From NCBI GenBank assembly GCA_963585895.1, contig OY757911.1:87875275-87939274 (forward strand): 64,000 nt of DNA, in the 5' to 3' direction. Positions 1 to 12,576 of the stretch are shown piece after piece; positions within the stretch are counted from its first letter, which is position 1; every line of letters starts with the position of its first letter. A program made the translations under genes and the position numbers. The DNA is from Sepioteuthis lessoniana (Eukaryota > Mollusca > Cephalopoda > Myopsida > Loliginidae). Under the pieces are notes generated by a model. That model worked only from the letters and a program-made list of their open reading frames with translations, was not told where the DNA came from and did no database searches.

Positions 1-506
1 GATATCACACTATAATCCCAGCCTATAAACCATGAAATTGGTTGATTTAATCATGTCTTAGTATTCATCTTTCATGTGATTATTGTGTTGCATTATACAC
101 TATGGAATATAAGTAAAACTGCAATATCTGAAATCAAAACTAAAATTGCATTAATAAGTGGTTTACTGCTAAATATGTATATTTTTGGTTACAGAATTTC
201 AATACTATAGAGTTTGATAATAAATAAAACCTAATAATGTCCACTTTGATTATATAGTGTTTCTCTTGAAATGATTAAAATCTTGATATATTTGGTTTAG
301 AAGAAAATCAACTATTTATAAAAATTTGTTAGAGGTATATTTATTTGTGTTTGATACTGTAGATATATGTTGTGGTATCCCAGAGTGCTGTAGCACATGA
401 TTTGGGAACCACTAGCTTAACATATATTCTTTACTTTATGAAATGTTCTGATTACAAAGATTTCTGCAATCTTTTGACTTTTCTTATTCTTTTTTTCCTT
501 TTACAG

Positions 507-633
507 ATTTACCATAATGCATTACTTATCAATGATTCATGTAGAATCAAAGATGCTATTTCTTACATTCAAACAAAGCTAGAAAACGCCAGTGAATCAT
601 CTATCTACAAATCATTGCAGGGACATTGGGACC
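507..633 (+). CDS. RIG-I-like receptor, exon a (pincer/helicase insertion end), partial gene
   Basis: First exon in the window of a gene that begins upstream. It follows a T-rich acceptor (…ttttacag, AG at 505-506) and ends at the donor GTAAGT (634). Its 127 nt read YHNALLINDSCRIKDAISY and onward without a stop. This matches the stretch that in RIG-I/MDA5/LGP2 links the helicase insertion domain to helicase domain 2, where YNDAL.INDT..R.IDA is typical of MDA5. The exon ends in phase 1, and the next exon continues the frame. RIG-I-like receptors are cytoplasmic double-stranded RNA sensors of innate antiviral defence. The N-terminal part, including any CARD domains, is outside the window, so RIG-I, MDA5 and LGP2 types cannot be told apart from this exon. 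The exon assignment rests on homology I recognise and on phase agreement. Confidence 0.85.
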
Positions 634-1374
634 GTAAGTCATTTCTATTTCTTCATTCAATTTTAGATTATGGAGTTTGGCATACAAGATTAATGCAGCT
701 CTCTCTGCTAAAGTAGAGGGTTGGAGTAATCTGCTAAAGTACCACCTATCTATTATTAGCAAAAAAAAAATGCAGTCTATGTAGGACAATAAAACCTTAG
801 TCTCCTTCAAATTAGGTGCCTCACACATTTATTCCTTAGATTTTTTAAAACAATCTGGAAATCCCTTTTTCAAGATTGCCATTAATTTTGCTTTGTTGTT
901 TTCTTCTTAATCTTATCCATGATCTTGAAATCTCTTTCCTTTCAATGACAATTTTTTGCAGGAAAATCTCAAAGTCACAAGGAATTAAATTTGGGTTGTA
1001 GTAGGGATGACACTACTTGAACCATCTGGTTACTGCACTGGGATCATCTGCATCTCTACCCTTTTCACAATGTGTTTTTATTTGCTTATTCAACATTAAA
1101 GCCAAATTGAACTCATAAAGCATAAGTTCCTGAATTAGACTAGGTAATACATTCATCAGTGCAGCCTTAAAATCGCACACGCAGAGTGAAGCAATGCACA
1201 ATGTGTCAGCACACCAACTACCACAATACTATCAACCACAATGAGTAACCTCCACAACTTAGACTTCTTTGGTCAAGTGATATACACACAACAAACTAAC
1301 ATGTAACAAAATCTTGCAGAAGTCTTGACCTGCCCAAGTAAAATCCATATTCATACTTATCAACAAAAGAAGTC

Positions 1375-1560
1375 CACTTGGTGTAATGGTTTCTTTTGTA
1401 GTGAGCAGTGTTCAAGTCCTGGATGAGGCTAGTTACATTTCCTTTCAAATTAATTTCCTTGGGAAAATCATGAGTCCGTCTCTTCTTTCCCTAGCTAAGA
1501 GTAAATGGTAGAGCAGACTGGGCTTTTTAGCCTTGATAAGAAAACCAATCTAAGAGAAAG
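1375..1560 (+). repeat. tRNA-derived SINE, family A, degenerate copy
   Basis: A tRNA-like head (ggtgtaatggtt, then B-box-like gttcaagtcctgg) is followed by the family A body: 'cttgggaaa..atgagtcc', 'agctaagagtaaatggtagagcagact' and the 'gagaaag' tail. The body matches the better copies at 14.6-15.2 kb. The boundaries are approximate and I saw no target duplication. Confidence 0.6.
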
Positions 1561-1784
1561 AAAAACACTGAATTCAAATCTCTGATCTTGAATTTACCTC
1601 AAAATATGCCATTGCTACTGAAACCACAGGACCAACACAGGGTTTAGCAGCAGCCCTATATTCCTCAAGGAGTCTGCAAGATGCAGTTCTTTATTTACAG
1701 AAAGTAAATTCTGGAACTGATGGAACAAAGGTTTGGTTTGGTTTAGTTTCTTTTTTTAATAGTATATCAACCCTCATGGGTTAT

Positions 1785-1985
1785 TTAATACCAAAGCCAT
1801 CCTTGAAGAAGAACAACAGTGATACTATTTAACCTATAGCTGGGGAATAAAGCAGGTTCATACCTTTACCAAGGATATTTGTCTGAAACTGAACATAATA
1901 GCATTCCTGGGGTTCAAACTCACTTAATTTGAGGCTGCAGTCCAACATTTTAGCTACTATGCCATGAGCACTCCTCCAATGAAAC
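1785..1985 (-). repeat. tRNA-derived SINE, family D
   Basis: On the - strand it begins ggagtgctcatggcatagt, with agctaaaatgttggactgc after that and a B-box-like gagtttgaacccc. The body is shared at about 75-80% by eye with 12290-12482. The head resembles a tRNA with an A-box-like 'tggcatagtagct'. It is a relic. Confidence 0.6.
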
Positions 1986-2597
1986 AAAAAATGAAATTAA
2001 ATTGTAAATATTTGATTTCAGGGTAAAGATTATCATTCAGTTAAATACCAATTTATTTATACTGTATTAAGTTTCACTAGTATTTTCTTTCATTGTTTAA
2101 CTTTTAATTGCTTCTTTATCACAACTCACTTGGTTCATCATTCTATATCAGTGAAGAACTCTATAGGTCAGAAATAATTTTGAAAATCCTGCTGTATATA
2201 ATATTTTCTTTAAGGTTCCATAAAAATGAATTTTGTCAATAAAAGAATTTTAGATATATAAAAACTGCATCTTTACCATGTAGAAGACCTCCATACCAAG
2301 AACATTATATTTGATATTTTTTTAGTTTGTGTTGCTGAAAAATTGTTCGCAGACATAATGAAAAACATGCTAATTAAATACTTTCAGTACATAAATACTT
2401 ATTACATTATTTTAAGTTATGAGAACACTTCTCAACTGATCTTATGATTAGATATAAATTTCTTCCTTTTTTGCAAATTAATAAAAGGATTTTTTCAGCA
2501 AATTCATTTGGAAAATAACATGTAAATATATCTTGTGATATTACTATTTCTTATAGATTAATTTCTTTTAATTATTTTATTTTCTATTTTCTTTCAG

Positions 2598-2837
2598 AAA
2601 AGGTAACATATTTCCAGCAGCTAAGCAAGAAACCCAAATACCTCAACCCTCTCTTAATAAAGCTTGAAGAAATTATTTTGGAGACTATTGAGAAAAATTC
2701 AGATTCACGTATTTTTATCTTCTTAAAAAGTCGAGTTTTAGTTAGTGCTTTGGAGAACTGGATCAAAGAATCTAAAAGTCTCAAAACACTCAACCCCCAA
2801 CAGCTGGTTGGTGGCTCTAAAAGGATAGATAACCAAG
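2598..2837 (+). CDS. RIG-I-like receptor, exon b (start of helicase domain 2)
   Basis: This 240-nt exon enters and leaves in phase 1, between acceptor ctttcag and donor GTAAAA. It encodes the start of helicase domain 2. 'DSRIFIFLKSRVLVSALENW' corresponds to motif IV (SRgIiFtkTR..a.AL..Wi in MDA5), and 'LNPQQLVGGSK' to the segment before motif V (.a..LiGag). It joins exon a in frame through a shared codon (C + AA). The family's second-domain lysine/arginine environment (FLKSR) is kept, and there is no internal stop. This supports a functional gene rather than a pseudogene. Confidence 0.88.
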
Positions 2838-3147
2838 GTAAAAGCTACTCATTTTATTATCATTGCCCAATATTTTGCTATAATCCTCTAGTTATGATTA
2901 TATTGTTGATATACAGCTCTCATTGCTATAGCTGTAAACCTTATGAAATTGCTTCCCATGTTACTAAGATTTCTGCTTCTATGAATACAATTTTTGCGCT
3001 ATGAAGTTATATCTGAAGGAGTCAGCATTGAGATATATGTATATGAAGGAATTCTTTCTAGAGTAGTAGTAAATGTTGAAGAGTATGATTCTATAAAGTA
3101 AGTAGCCAGGGGCATGTAGAATAGATGTGGCACAATTAGGAGCATTC

Positions 3148-3184
<37 letters not shown>

Positions 3185-4064
3185 GATGGGTATGTGTGGG
3201 TCTCTGTGTGTGTGTTCATGGATGGGTGGCCAAGAAGGGAATCTGATCTCTGGGATCTTTGAATCACAAAATCTACACAAAGAGTTGTGCCCATAAAAAC
3301 CAACAAGATCAAAAGAGAAGGATGAAGAGAGTTAGTCAATCAAGAGTGAGACTCTGTGGTGGTCAGTCAGGAGTCAGACTCCGAAGCAGCCAGTTTGGAG
3401 CAGAGAAACAGTCAATCTGAAGCAGAAGGTCATTTTTTTTAAAGATTCTTTTGTACAACTTGTGCAACACCCACATGGCCGGGTGTGAAAATTAACAATG
3501 GGGTCCACACCACGAGACAATCAGCCAAACTAGCAAAAAAAAACGCCGTTTGTGGGTATTGTTTCACATGGATGCTAGTAACTAGTTTGAAGTCATGACC
3601 ATTGAAAGGGATCATACTAAACTTAGTAGGTGAGCTGAGGATGACATTTGAAGGCTCATCTAGAATTAAGCTGTAAACATTTACTAACCTTAGCTTAGTT
3701 TGGCTCAAAGCAAGAAATATGTTGGCACTGGGTAAGAATTAAACTCTTTATAAAAGACCATTAGCCTAGTCAGTTGTAAAAATCAGTCCTTATCTTATTT
3801 CACTCCACATGATAAGTTGAAACAGGACTTATTATGAACATTGGTGAACAATGAGGGAAGAGAATTTTGAGTGCATGAGGACTTATATAGTATTAAAAAA
3901 TACAGTAAAAAGTTGATATGAAAAAATAATAGCCTTTAGATTTTAAAAATCATATTGTTTTTGCCTGAAAAATTTTGATACAAATTAGGACATACATATC
4001 ATATATGTGACAAGTAGAATACATTTTATAAAACTAAATATAGACATATCTTCTCAGCAGGGTT

Positions 4065-4310
4065 TAAAATACTCTGTCTGTATCCCCTGCAGAAAAGTGA
4101 GACCCACTCCCAAAAACGATGTCCTAGTTATGACAGTCAACTGCATCAGGTAGTAAGGCTCCAGTTCTGGAGCTCTGAAGAGTGTGGAGTCACCTGTACA
4201 TTGCTATTACCCCCAAGTCCCCTCTGACCCTAAGCAGTAGTACCTGTTAAGGTTCTATCTATGAGTCAAATAGATCTGTTTGAGATAATGAATTGTCTAC
4301 TTGTTTAAAA
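4065..4310 (+). repeat. Interspersed repeat family C
   Basis: Its signature is 'ctgcagaaa..gtgagacccactccc', 'tgatggtgaggctccagttctggagctc', 'gaatgtggagtac', 'attgccattactcccaggtccactctgacc', then 'tatgggtcaaatagatctgtttga'. The same order of blocks recurs at about 4990, 18236, 19880, 20313/21855, 44185, 54025 and 63515. It has no ORF. It may be a SINE body or a LINE 3' end; I could not decide. Confidence 0.65.
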
Positions 4311-4989
4311 TGCTTGAAAAAGAAGACTGACTTGTGCATTCAATAACCCAACAAGGGTTGCAATGCCATAAAACCATTAAACAACAAATTAAATATATAT
4401 AAAACATTGCAAAAAGACATGTACATACAGATATGAAGACTAGCTAAATATTATGGGATTTCCTTGTGTGGATGCTATAAATAAAATGAATGTAAAATAT
4501 CCTATTCTGTAGAAGCAGTGGTATAGTGTAGTCACCGATGACTGCTATGAATGTGGAGTTAAAAACACAAAATCACAGCTTATCTTAAGTGTTAGGATCT
4601 CATAACTTTATTCTCTTCATTCATTCTATGAGGCTGTGGAATCAGAAAGGAATGGATAATGGACACAACATACAGGTTATCTCCTCTGTTCTTCTAGGAA
4701 TAGGACTTTTCTTGTATCTTTGATTTGTTCCTCATTCTCCATTCATATGAATGTTAGTCTCCTTGCACCCTAGCCTCCAAAAGAGAAAGAGATTGGCAGA
4801 ATCATGCAAATTGCACTATATTGGACTTCACAGAACACAATTACCTTGGGTAAATGACCAATCATCACAGATCAAGCCTATCTTATTACACCTAGCTCAT
4901 CAGAAGAGATGTTTAACTTTGTTAACTTGTCTTTCTTCCTGTTTGTGGCTTTTTTAATAACTTATCTATTTCCACCCAATGTTATTATG

Positions 4990-5345
4990 GCCCAGTCAGC
5001 TGGGGCTGCAGAATACACTGATTGCATCTCTACAGAAGTATAACACTCCCCTAATGAGTGTCCTGATATGACACTAAACAATCTGATGATTAGGCTTCAG
5101 TAATACTGGAGCTTTGGAGAATGCAGAATACCCCTTTATTGCCATCGCTCCCAAGTCCACTCTGGCCTGGAGTGGTAGCACCTGATAGGGTCTTATCTAT
5201 GGCTCAAACAGAACTAAACTGTGTTCTTATGCTAAACTGAGTTGCTTGAAATAGGACTGTTTTGATATTTAAACTGCGTACTAATGCTAAACTGAATTGT
5301 TTGATATTTAAATCAGTGTTAAATGACCTGAAAAGTGTTGATACA
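4990..5345 (+). repeat. Interspersed repeat family C with A+T-rich minisatellite tail
   Basis: Same block order as the 4065 copy. It is followed by imperfect repeats of 'tatgctaaactgaattgtttga' (5228-5330), the tail seen in longer form at 21955-22310. Confidence 0.65.
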
Positions 5346-5857
5346 TCATAAAACAAAACAACCAACCAACCAACGTTATAATGGGTCCTGTATTGAGAAT
5401 GTGTATTTAGGTGGTTGAATAGTTTTGCTTCAGAGATGAAAAAGAAAACTAATTTTCAGCTCCATCAAATGGCTTAAAAGGTTTCGGTAACTTGCCTCAG
5501 AACATTTTTTTTGCTTGTCTTATTTTTTTTTTTTAATTCTTAACTTAATTGAGTTAATGACAACAGTCAGCAAACATCTGAAAAGTTAATCTATTGGCTG
5601 TGTAATCCTCACTGTCTACTAAACACTTGATTTTTAACTTAAGTGAGATAAAAATACAGAAATTTAGCTTGTTATTACACAAATATTTTATATTAGATTA
5701 TTCAACAGGAAATTGTTGACCTATATATGGAAAATAATGATGCGGGTCTCATAAAAAACAATCTATTCATTCAAAATATTTCTTTTTAGCTCCTGTATAT
5801 TATTTTAAATTATTTCCTTAAAACCTATTTACATGAATATTCTTTCTTTTCCAATAG

Positions 5858-6022
5858 GCATGACTACACAACAACAAGAGCAAAAACTTTCTGAATTTAG
5901 ACTTGGAAATTGTCAAATAATGGTTGCTACTTTGGGAGAAGAGGGTCTTGATATAGAAAAGTGCAACTTAGTACTGAACTACAATTATGTCAAGAATGAA
6001 ATCTCATTGGTGCAAAAAAGAG
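5858..6022 (+). CDS. RIG-I-like receptor, exon c (helicase motif V and start of motif VI)
   Basis: A 165-nt exon, phase 1 to phase 1 (acceptor ccaatag, donor GTGAGT). It encodes 'EFRLGNCQIMVATLGEEGLD', then IEKCN, and 'NEISLVQKRG'. This is helicase motif V of the RIG-I-like family (F..G..n.liAT.vaEEGLDi..CN.Vi.Y) and the first half of motif VI (Q.RGRARA), which finishes in the next exon. The conserved EEGLDI core and the CN pair are intact. This is the strongest single identifier of the family in the window. It is a DExD/H-box superfamily 2 RNA-dependent ATPase. Confidence 0.93.
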
Positions 6023-6874
6023 GTGAGTTACTTATTCATTTATTTATATAGTAATATTTACTGACAGAAATTGAGTAAGGCTAGGTGTCATTTTTGGGTA
6101 CTATAACTGTCATCATCTTTGGATACCATAACTATTGTTGTCTTTATGTACCATAATTCATGATAAGAATAAAAGAAAGAGAAGTAGCACAAGACAAGAC
6201 CCATATGAGATAAAGGAAAAATTTTTATCATCAGTGAATGTACAGGGATTAGCTATCATCGCATAATGTAATTCAGTAATCATGTCTCATTGAAATTGCT
6301 GCTGCTGCTTCTTAGTGACTGTTTAGGATCAGCCTTATTATATTCATATAGACTGGCTCTGAAATTGACATCTTTGAAAGTTGCATACTGTTTACTGATT
6401 GATTGGACAATATCTTATTACCTTTTATATTTTTTCTTCTATTTGTCTCTAAAGGTGGATACGTGGAGCTAGTTTCAATTTTGGGTAATTTTTGCCATAT
6501 GAATGATGGCTGTCAAGGTTCACGCTTCTCATTGTTAGGTTATAAAAAGGTGTTTCAACAGGTTATGATACCTTGAAGAAAAATGCTTGATGTTTGTCCA
6601 TAATGAGATGTTGATGAAATCTCTGCAGTAATGTACCAAAAAACAATATATGCAATACTTACATTCACCACTTGAATAAGGGTTAGTGTGTTGTAGACTT
6701 GTGAGTAAATGCTACATTTTTGTTAAGCCTTGAAATGGTTATAAGAAAACTTAGGAAATGTCAAGGAAATCATTATTTGTAATAGTTAGAAAAATGAAAT
6801 GCAGTGACAAGTCTATGACTTAATTTTTATTGCTATGTAAAACTAACAAGAAAGAAGATACAACAAAAAACAGG

Positions 6875-6921
6875 AAAAGTAGAGAAGAACTGATAACTTG
6901 TATCAGTTCTTCTCTACTTTT
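6875..6921. repeat. Perfect 21-bp inverted repeat with 5-nt loop
   Basis: The left arm is 6875-6895, the loop acttg is 6896-6900 and the right arm is 6901-6921. The arms are exact reverse complements (tatcagttcttctctacttt.. on the right). It lies at the start of the gypsy pol relic in intron 3. Confidence 0.9.
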
Positions 6922-7544
6922 AACCTTAAGTATGCTTATTATCAAGTACCCCTGTATGACAAGCCATTTACTAGTTTTGAAGCCAAAGGACATCTATACT
7001 AGTTTACCAGAATACTGTTTGGAGTAACTAATGGGGTTGCAAAATTACAACAGGTCACTGATAATTTGTCTATGAAGAGAATCTTGTCATACCTTGACAA
7101 TATTAGCATAGTAGGGAGAGAATAAGTAGAACAAGATGAATTTGTAAAGATATTCCTAAATTCTGTTCAGTGATGATAACTCACCCTGAATGAATTTAAA
7201 TTAGCACTTTCTGTAAATAATATATCTGTGCTTGGCTTCACAATAAGTAATGGATTAGTTTGGCCAGATAAGTCCAGACTACAGTCACTTCTCAACCTAG
7301 AAATACTCTCTTAGATGAGTTCTCATTGCATTTGCATATTATGCAAAGTGGATCATTCATTTTTCAGACCACACCCAGTCTCTAATCAAGGCAAAGCATT
7401 TTCCACTGGATAATGAAGCATGTGAAACATTCAGTACCTTAAAACAACTGCTCATAAAGTCTGTGCTACTTTGCTCTAGACCATACTTAATAGAATGTGA
7501 TGGTTCAGATTTTGCCATTGTGTTGAAATTGATTATGGTATTTG

Positions 7545-7925
7545 CCTCCCCCCCCCTAATGTTCGTCTTTGAGTGGGGTGGTCAATAATACTAGTTCTCC
7601 GTTTTACGGGCAGAGTATCTTAACTTCCAATTTTGCTTCTCGTTCGTCCGGTCTGTTCTTTCTCTCTTCTTCTCTCCAATTAATTGCTTCCTGCCTGTGT
7701 TCGTCTCTGAGCCTACTTTTATGCAACAAAAATTTGCATACGATGTAGGCCTAGTCTCTACATATTCCGCTCACTACTATTCTACATTTTCTTGACTTTC
7801 TCCGATATCGAATTTAAAGTAAGTCTTCTTATTTCTCTGTTTTACATGCCAAACAAAGTCTTGTCCTTTTTTGGCTGGAATCTCCATTAGGCTCTCATTC
7901 ACTGTCACAGCCATATCAGCTATCC
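7545..7925. repeat. LTR-like insertion inside the gypsy pol relic
   Basis: It begins at a C-tract and 'agtggggtggtcaataatactagttc', followed by pyrimidine-rich sequence with 'cttctctccaattaattgcttcc'. This resembles the LTRs at 56374-56737 and 59224-59569 (gggcggtcaataatcaagtcc, then cttctcctt). RNase H coding resumes just after (about 7930). It is probably a diverged solo LTR of the same family. The sequence CCTAA occurs at both edges (about 7556 and 7925), which could be a 5-bp target duplication, but the ends are not well fixed. Confidence 0.45.
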
Positions 7926-9361
7926 TAAATGAGTCTGGGTGATTTGTTGCATTCATTTTAAGAACCCTGAATTAATATGAAACTCATTACTCAGCTATTG
8001 AAAAAAGGATTAATATAGTGATGAAAGCCATGAAGAAATGGTCTTATTTTTTATCTAGCTGACATTTTATGATGATTAATCAAAGATATGTAGCTTTTAT
8101 GATAGACCATTGCAAAAGGTCCAAAATCCCAAACAATAAACTGGTAAATTTGCTATTGTCCTGGGTGCTATAGTGTGATCACTGACATTTTCAAATTATA
8201 TCTACTGTAATGCCACTTTTGCCTCATCCTCAAGAAATTACATGATGAGGAGTTACTCAGCTCTTGCATTATGCATGTTCTAAAAATATATCCTTTTCTA
8301 CAAAGCAAAGTAAGCATGTTTATCTTATCAAACATGTACCAAACTGAAACTACAATTCACTACCTTATCTCAAGATAAACTTATCAAGGCTACTCAACCT
8401 TTAGAGCTCTTGAATGTGAATTTCAAGGGACGCAAAACAAATACTTGTTTCTGGTGATAGATGAATTTTTGTACTTTTTATTTGCAATTCCATTCAAAGA
8501 TATCTCCTAAAATACTTATTCAGTGTTTGGACTCAATCTTCTCTCTATTCAGAGCAATCAATTACATACACTCAGACCAAAACTTAGGTTTCTTAGCTAG
8601 TGAAGTGAAGGAATAACTATCGCTGACTCTAGCAAGACAACCCATTATCACCTACAAGGCCATTTCCAGGTAGACTGCTACTATAGGATAATCTGGAAAA
8701 CCATTTGTCTCACCCTGAAATCACAGAACTTACCATTAACTCAGTGGAAGTTAGTGCTCTTTCATGCTCTACACAGTATCAGATCTATCCTGTCCATGAT
8801 AACAAATGCAATACCTCATGAGAGATTCCTCTCATTCTTTCAACAGTCATCCATAGGCATATCTCTCCTGTCTTGGCTGCTAAAGCCCAGGCCAATCTTT
8901 TTATGCCAGTTTGTGAGACACTCAAAGAATGATCCTTTGGTTTAGAAAGTGGAACTACTGGATGCAAATCCCTCTTTTGCATACATTGTATATGGTGATA
9001 GAGTTGACTATGTTGCTATATTATAACATAGTTGAGAGGGGGGGCAGAGACCTAAACGAGAGAAATCTGAGAAAGATTTTAATAGTAGAAAAAATGATCA
9101 GCAAGGATTTTAGAAGAATAGAATCTGTACATTGATTTTTGGAAGAATGATACAATATATTGTCAAAATGAAAAAGAAGCAAGAAATATTGTTTAATTTT
9201 TGGCTAAGCAGAAAAATACGAAAAAAATATGAAATTATTTTTTTTTAACCAGATAGAGGAAGAAAGATAGAAAGCTAGAATATCTGTATTGATTATACTA
9301 ACACATCAAAGAAAGACAGCTAGCCAAAACAATGGCAGGACAGGAGCTGGAATCAAGAAGG

Positions 9362-10608
9362 TGTGACGTTGCCTAAAATATTTATCCCAGGACGGGAGTT
9401 TATTTTTCGCATGTGCGAAGTCGGGGCAGTCTAGCACTTGATCCCTCACAAAATAAGTCCCAGTTAAGATTCCTTCTTCAGGCACATGGGAACTGGCAGA
9501 TAATGTGGGGGTTAATTTGGGGCTAGACTGACTGCCGCTGGCAAGGGGTTTCCAAATTTCACGTTACACACACCTACCAGGCCACTTCGTCTTCCTACCA
9601 CCCCCAGGATAATGAAAGATATGGGCCTCTAGGTTGAGATATAATATTATTATTTATCATAGTCAACAATTTCAATTTCCTGTATAATGTTTTTAAAGGC
9701 GAATAAGACATTTGGCGAGGATAAATTGAGGCAAAAATGAAGCTGAAAAGGAACATGCAAAAGAAGGCAATTCGATAGGCAAACAACACAACGAATAAAT
9801 TTCGACACGAGGGGACATCCAAAATATAACAAGGTTTTAATACATGTAGACAAGCAAATAATTAAGGCGCAGTCTATATTACTAGCAGACAAGACTTAAA
9901 CACAATATCTTTCTTTCCTTTTCTTTTCTCTCTTTTCTGTCTTTTCTCTTGAACCTTGAAAAGGTAGCAAAGTCCATTCATATGTTCACAGTTTATGAAA
10001 TGAATTTTTTCATTCCATTTCTCTTCTTTTCTTAAGGCATATAATTCTCTATATGCTTCTTTCTTTAAATTGAGAGGGAGAACATACAATTGCAATACTT
10101 AGGAAGGGTGGGGGGAGAAACGGTTTTAAGGTTTACTTAGCTTCGTCAACGGGTTTCTTCGCAGAGTATTTCTAACGGGCTAGCAGGATTATGTAGAGCT
10201 CAGCTTGAAGGCATCTGTTATCTCCTATCCAAGAACTCTATTTCTGTTTCTTCGCCCGGAGTTTTGGCATGAGATCGCATGTCCTTTCACGGCGACCTCC
10301 ATCCTAAAAACTGAATTCTTTATCCCTATTTCCTCTGACGAAAAGGGTGCTACTTCCGGCTTTAGGGTTCTGGCCAATCATTTGTCCTCTTTCTTCTTCC
10401 TCACCATGTCAGGCGATTCATTCGGACTACTATATGGACCTCTATGTCCCCTTCTCTATCCACTCGGGTGAGGTTATGGAGTACAGATAGCTTGTCCTAC
10501 ATTCTAATTTCCTCTTTTAACGGTCAACCTTTGGAGCCTGTCAATTCAAACATGGAGGGGTAGATGAAATTTCTTGTTTCTCTCCTCTCAGGGGTAGACC
10601 ACATGACA
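9362..10608 (-). repeat. 3' LTR of the LTR element (lower-coordinate copy)
   Basis: About 1.25 kb, TG…CA ended on the - strand. It aligns by eye with 13258-14236 through several long blocks but is about 270 bp longer and well diverged, so the element is old. Ends are approximate. Confidence 0.65.
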
Positions 10609-12289
10609 AAGGGGTCAATTACAGCCAGGTGCGGATCTGATTGTATGGGAAATATCAGACCTTGAGAAATGGAAAAAAAAATTTTTTTTTTTCTTCAGAA
10701 GACTGAGTAATTTACTTGATGTGACATGCTGATCACGTGAATGAGAAGACCACCTACTGCAGAGAGAAAGCACAGCAGCTGACAAAGAGAAGTGGGAGGA
10801 AACCCTTCCCCTTTAGAGCAACAGTCAAAGATTCTCTGTTGGGGTAGAAGAAAGCAATTGTGAATGGAATTAATTACTGAAATCTCATTAAGAAGAAAAC
10901 CGTTGATGAGATACACCCACTTGGAAATAAGAGAAACAATTATATAAACTCAGTTTCTGCAGACTAGCAAAACAGAAGCTGAAGATAACAGTCAGCAGGA
11001 AACTTCCTCCAATGCTCTGAATTTGAAGCCTTGAGCCAAACCTTCTGAGTCAGAGAAGCAAGAATCCCAAATTAGCAACGAAGACTACCTGAGAGAATTG
11101 ACTGTTGAATTGAACTGTGAAGCGACTTAGTTTTCTTGAAAAGTTGTGCTGAATGCTTGGTAGACTAATCGCTGAGATAAAAGGGCTAGGTCCCTGAATC
11201 GCATTACTTCACTCAATGGGGAAGGGACTTGTATGATCAGACTTATTCAATTTTTAAAACTGACTTAATTATTTTTTTGAAAGCAGACTTTATCTTTTTG
11301 TTAACTAAATTGTTTTATTAATTATTGAACACCCAGTGTCGTTTTATCATTGGCTTTTGATATCAATTTATTTTTCTTCGAATGATTGACCCAGTCTAAT
11401 TTATTTGGCGATTGGTGAGAGGCAACTCCAGTTATCTGGATCAAAATAAACACAACATGAGCAGGTGATCAGGGAAGCTAGGTTCAATCCTTCATTGGAG
11501 TAGTGACCTGCTGGTAGTTGAGTGGATGGTTGGGTGACAATATGATCTAGCAACCTGCTTGTTGTAGACACTGGTGAACAAGTGCAATTAGGCAGATACA
11601 GCAAATAAAGAGGAGCCCTGAAAAGAGACAGCCCTTCCACCAACTATCAATCATCCTGTTGAAACTCAGAACAGTACTGATGTACCACCCACACCTTCTG
11701 AAGAATCAAATCTTAATGCACCCAGCATGGAGGAATCAAACTCAGAGCAGTCACCACTTTGTCATTCCAGTGTGAAAGTCATGCGCATATTGATATGGGT
11801 AGTAAATTTATTTGACTGGGGTGAATGTTATAGTCTATTTCTCCTAATTATCCATCTTTTAATGGAACTGTCTATATAACAAAAGCAAAACTTCTTTTGA
11901 ATTTCTCAAGTTGACAACAGAAGCAAACTATCAAAATCTCAAACCAAAACTAAAATGTTTTGCTTTGAAACATTTTGAAATAAGTCTCCAGGTCTGAACC
12001 TTAATTGCACCATACGAAGGCCTTTAGTATAGAATGCCATGATATTATCACAAACATTTTGTGAGTATCTTATTCTAAACAAGCAGCAAATGTCAATTTT
12101 AACTGGGTACTATATATGCATATCATGGGGTAACAGATATTGATAAAATTTTCAAAGTCATTTTGTGATGCAGTAACATTCCTACAGTGTATCATTTATA
12201 GTACTGTGTGAATGTACAGACCTTTATTAAAGTCTAAAGATGTTTGTTCCCTTGTTTAATGGGATATCAATCTTTATAATATATTTATT
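10609..12289. other. Interior of the LTR element, unassigned
   Basis: No recognisable pol. The sequence at 11230-11420 ends in 'atttggcgattggtgagagg', which looks like the LTR end and primer region of yet another LTR element on the + strand, but I could not find a partner. There is nothing else I can support. Confidence 0.35.
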
Positions 12290-12482
12290 AGTAAAGCCAT
12301 CCTTGTAGAAGAACAGCAGTGATACGATTTAACCCATAGCTGAGGATATAAGAGGTTTCATGCTTTTCCCAAGAGTATTAATCTAAAAGTGAATGTAATT
12401 GTATGACTGGAATTCAAACTTGCTTACTTTGAGGCCACAGTCCAGAATTTTTGCCATTATGTTATGGGGATTCCTCCAAAGC
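12290..12482 (-). repeat. tRNA-derived SINE, family D
   Basis: Matches 1785-1985 along its length (agccatccttg.agaagaacagcagtgatac, ccacagtccagaatttttgcc). On the - strand the head precedes the body. Confidence 0.6.
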
Positions 12483-12576
12483 TCAAGGAGGAAGGAGGAT
12501 ATTCATTGAATTAATATTGTGTCTAGGTAATGTTGATAAGTTGTTTGCGACCATAGTCGAGGGAGACCAGAAGGCT

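Larger units (their letters stand above)
634..2597 (+). other. Intron of the RIG-I-like receptor gene (phase 1)
   Basis: The donor is GTAAGT at 634 and the acceptor is ctttcag ending at 2597. It contains a diverged SINE A copy (about 1375-1560, + strand) and a SINE D copy (about 1785-1985, - strand). The rest is AT-rich and shows nothing I can name. Confidence 0.75.
2838..5857 (+). other. Intron of the RIG-I-like receptor gene (phase 1)
   Basis: The 3.0-kb intron has a (TA)n run at about 3151-3181 and two copies of repeat family C (about 4065-4310 and 4990-5345). I found no coding sequence on either strand that I would defend. The 3190-3720 stretch has short internal echoes (gtcagtcaggagtcagactcc) but no recognisable element. 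Confidence 0.7.
6830..9015 (+). mobile_element. Decayed Ty3/gypsy-type pol (RT-RNase H-integrase), interrupted
   Basis: Many stops and frameshifts are present, but the order of conserved blocks can be read on the + strand. Reverse transcriptase: an LPEYCLE segment (7000-7027, for the family's R.PFGvtNgva), then a 'SYLDNISIVGRE' active-site strand (about 7090-7125, the LDN variant of the YxDD box), then a 'LGFTISNGL' equivalent (7230-7260). RNase H: the 'FVAFILRTLN…YSAIEK' block (about 7940-8010). Integrase: the clearest piece, 8754-8945, with 'ALHSIRSILSM', 'NAIPHERFLSFFQQSS' and 'VRHSKNDPLV'. These are core and C-terminal integrase motifs of a mollusc/fish gypsy lineage. The coding text is broken at about 7545-7925 by a foreign segment. 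It is dead. Confidence 0.8.

Noticed and set aside
11401..11643. An 80-codon ORF on the - strand in the LTR element interior
   Set aside because: No motif, no partner, and composition like its surroundings.
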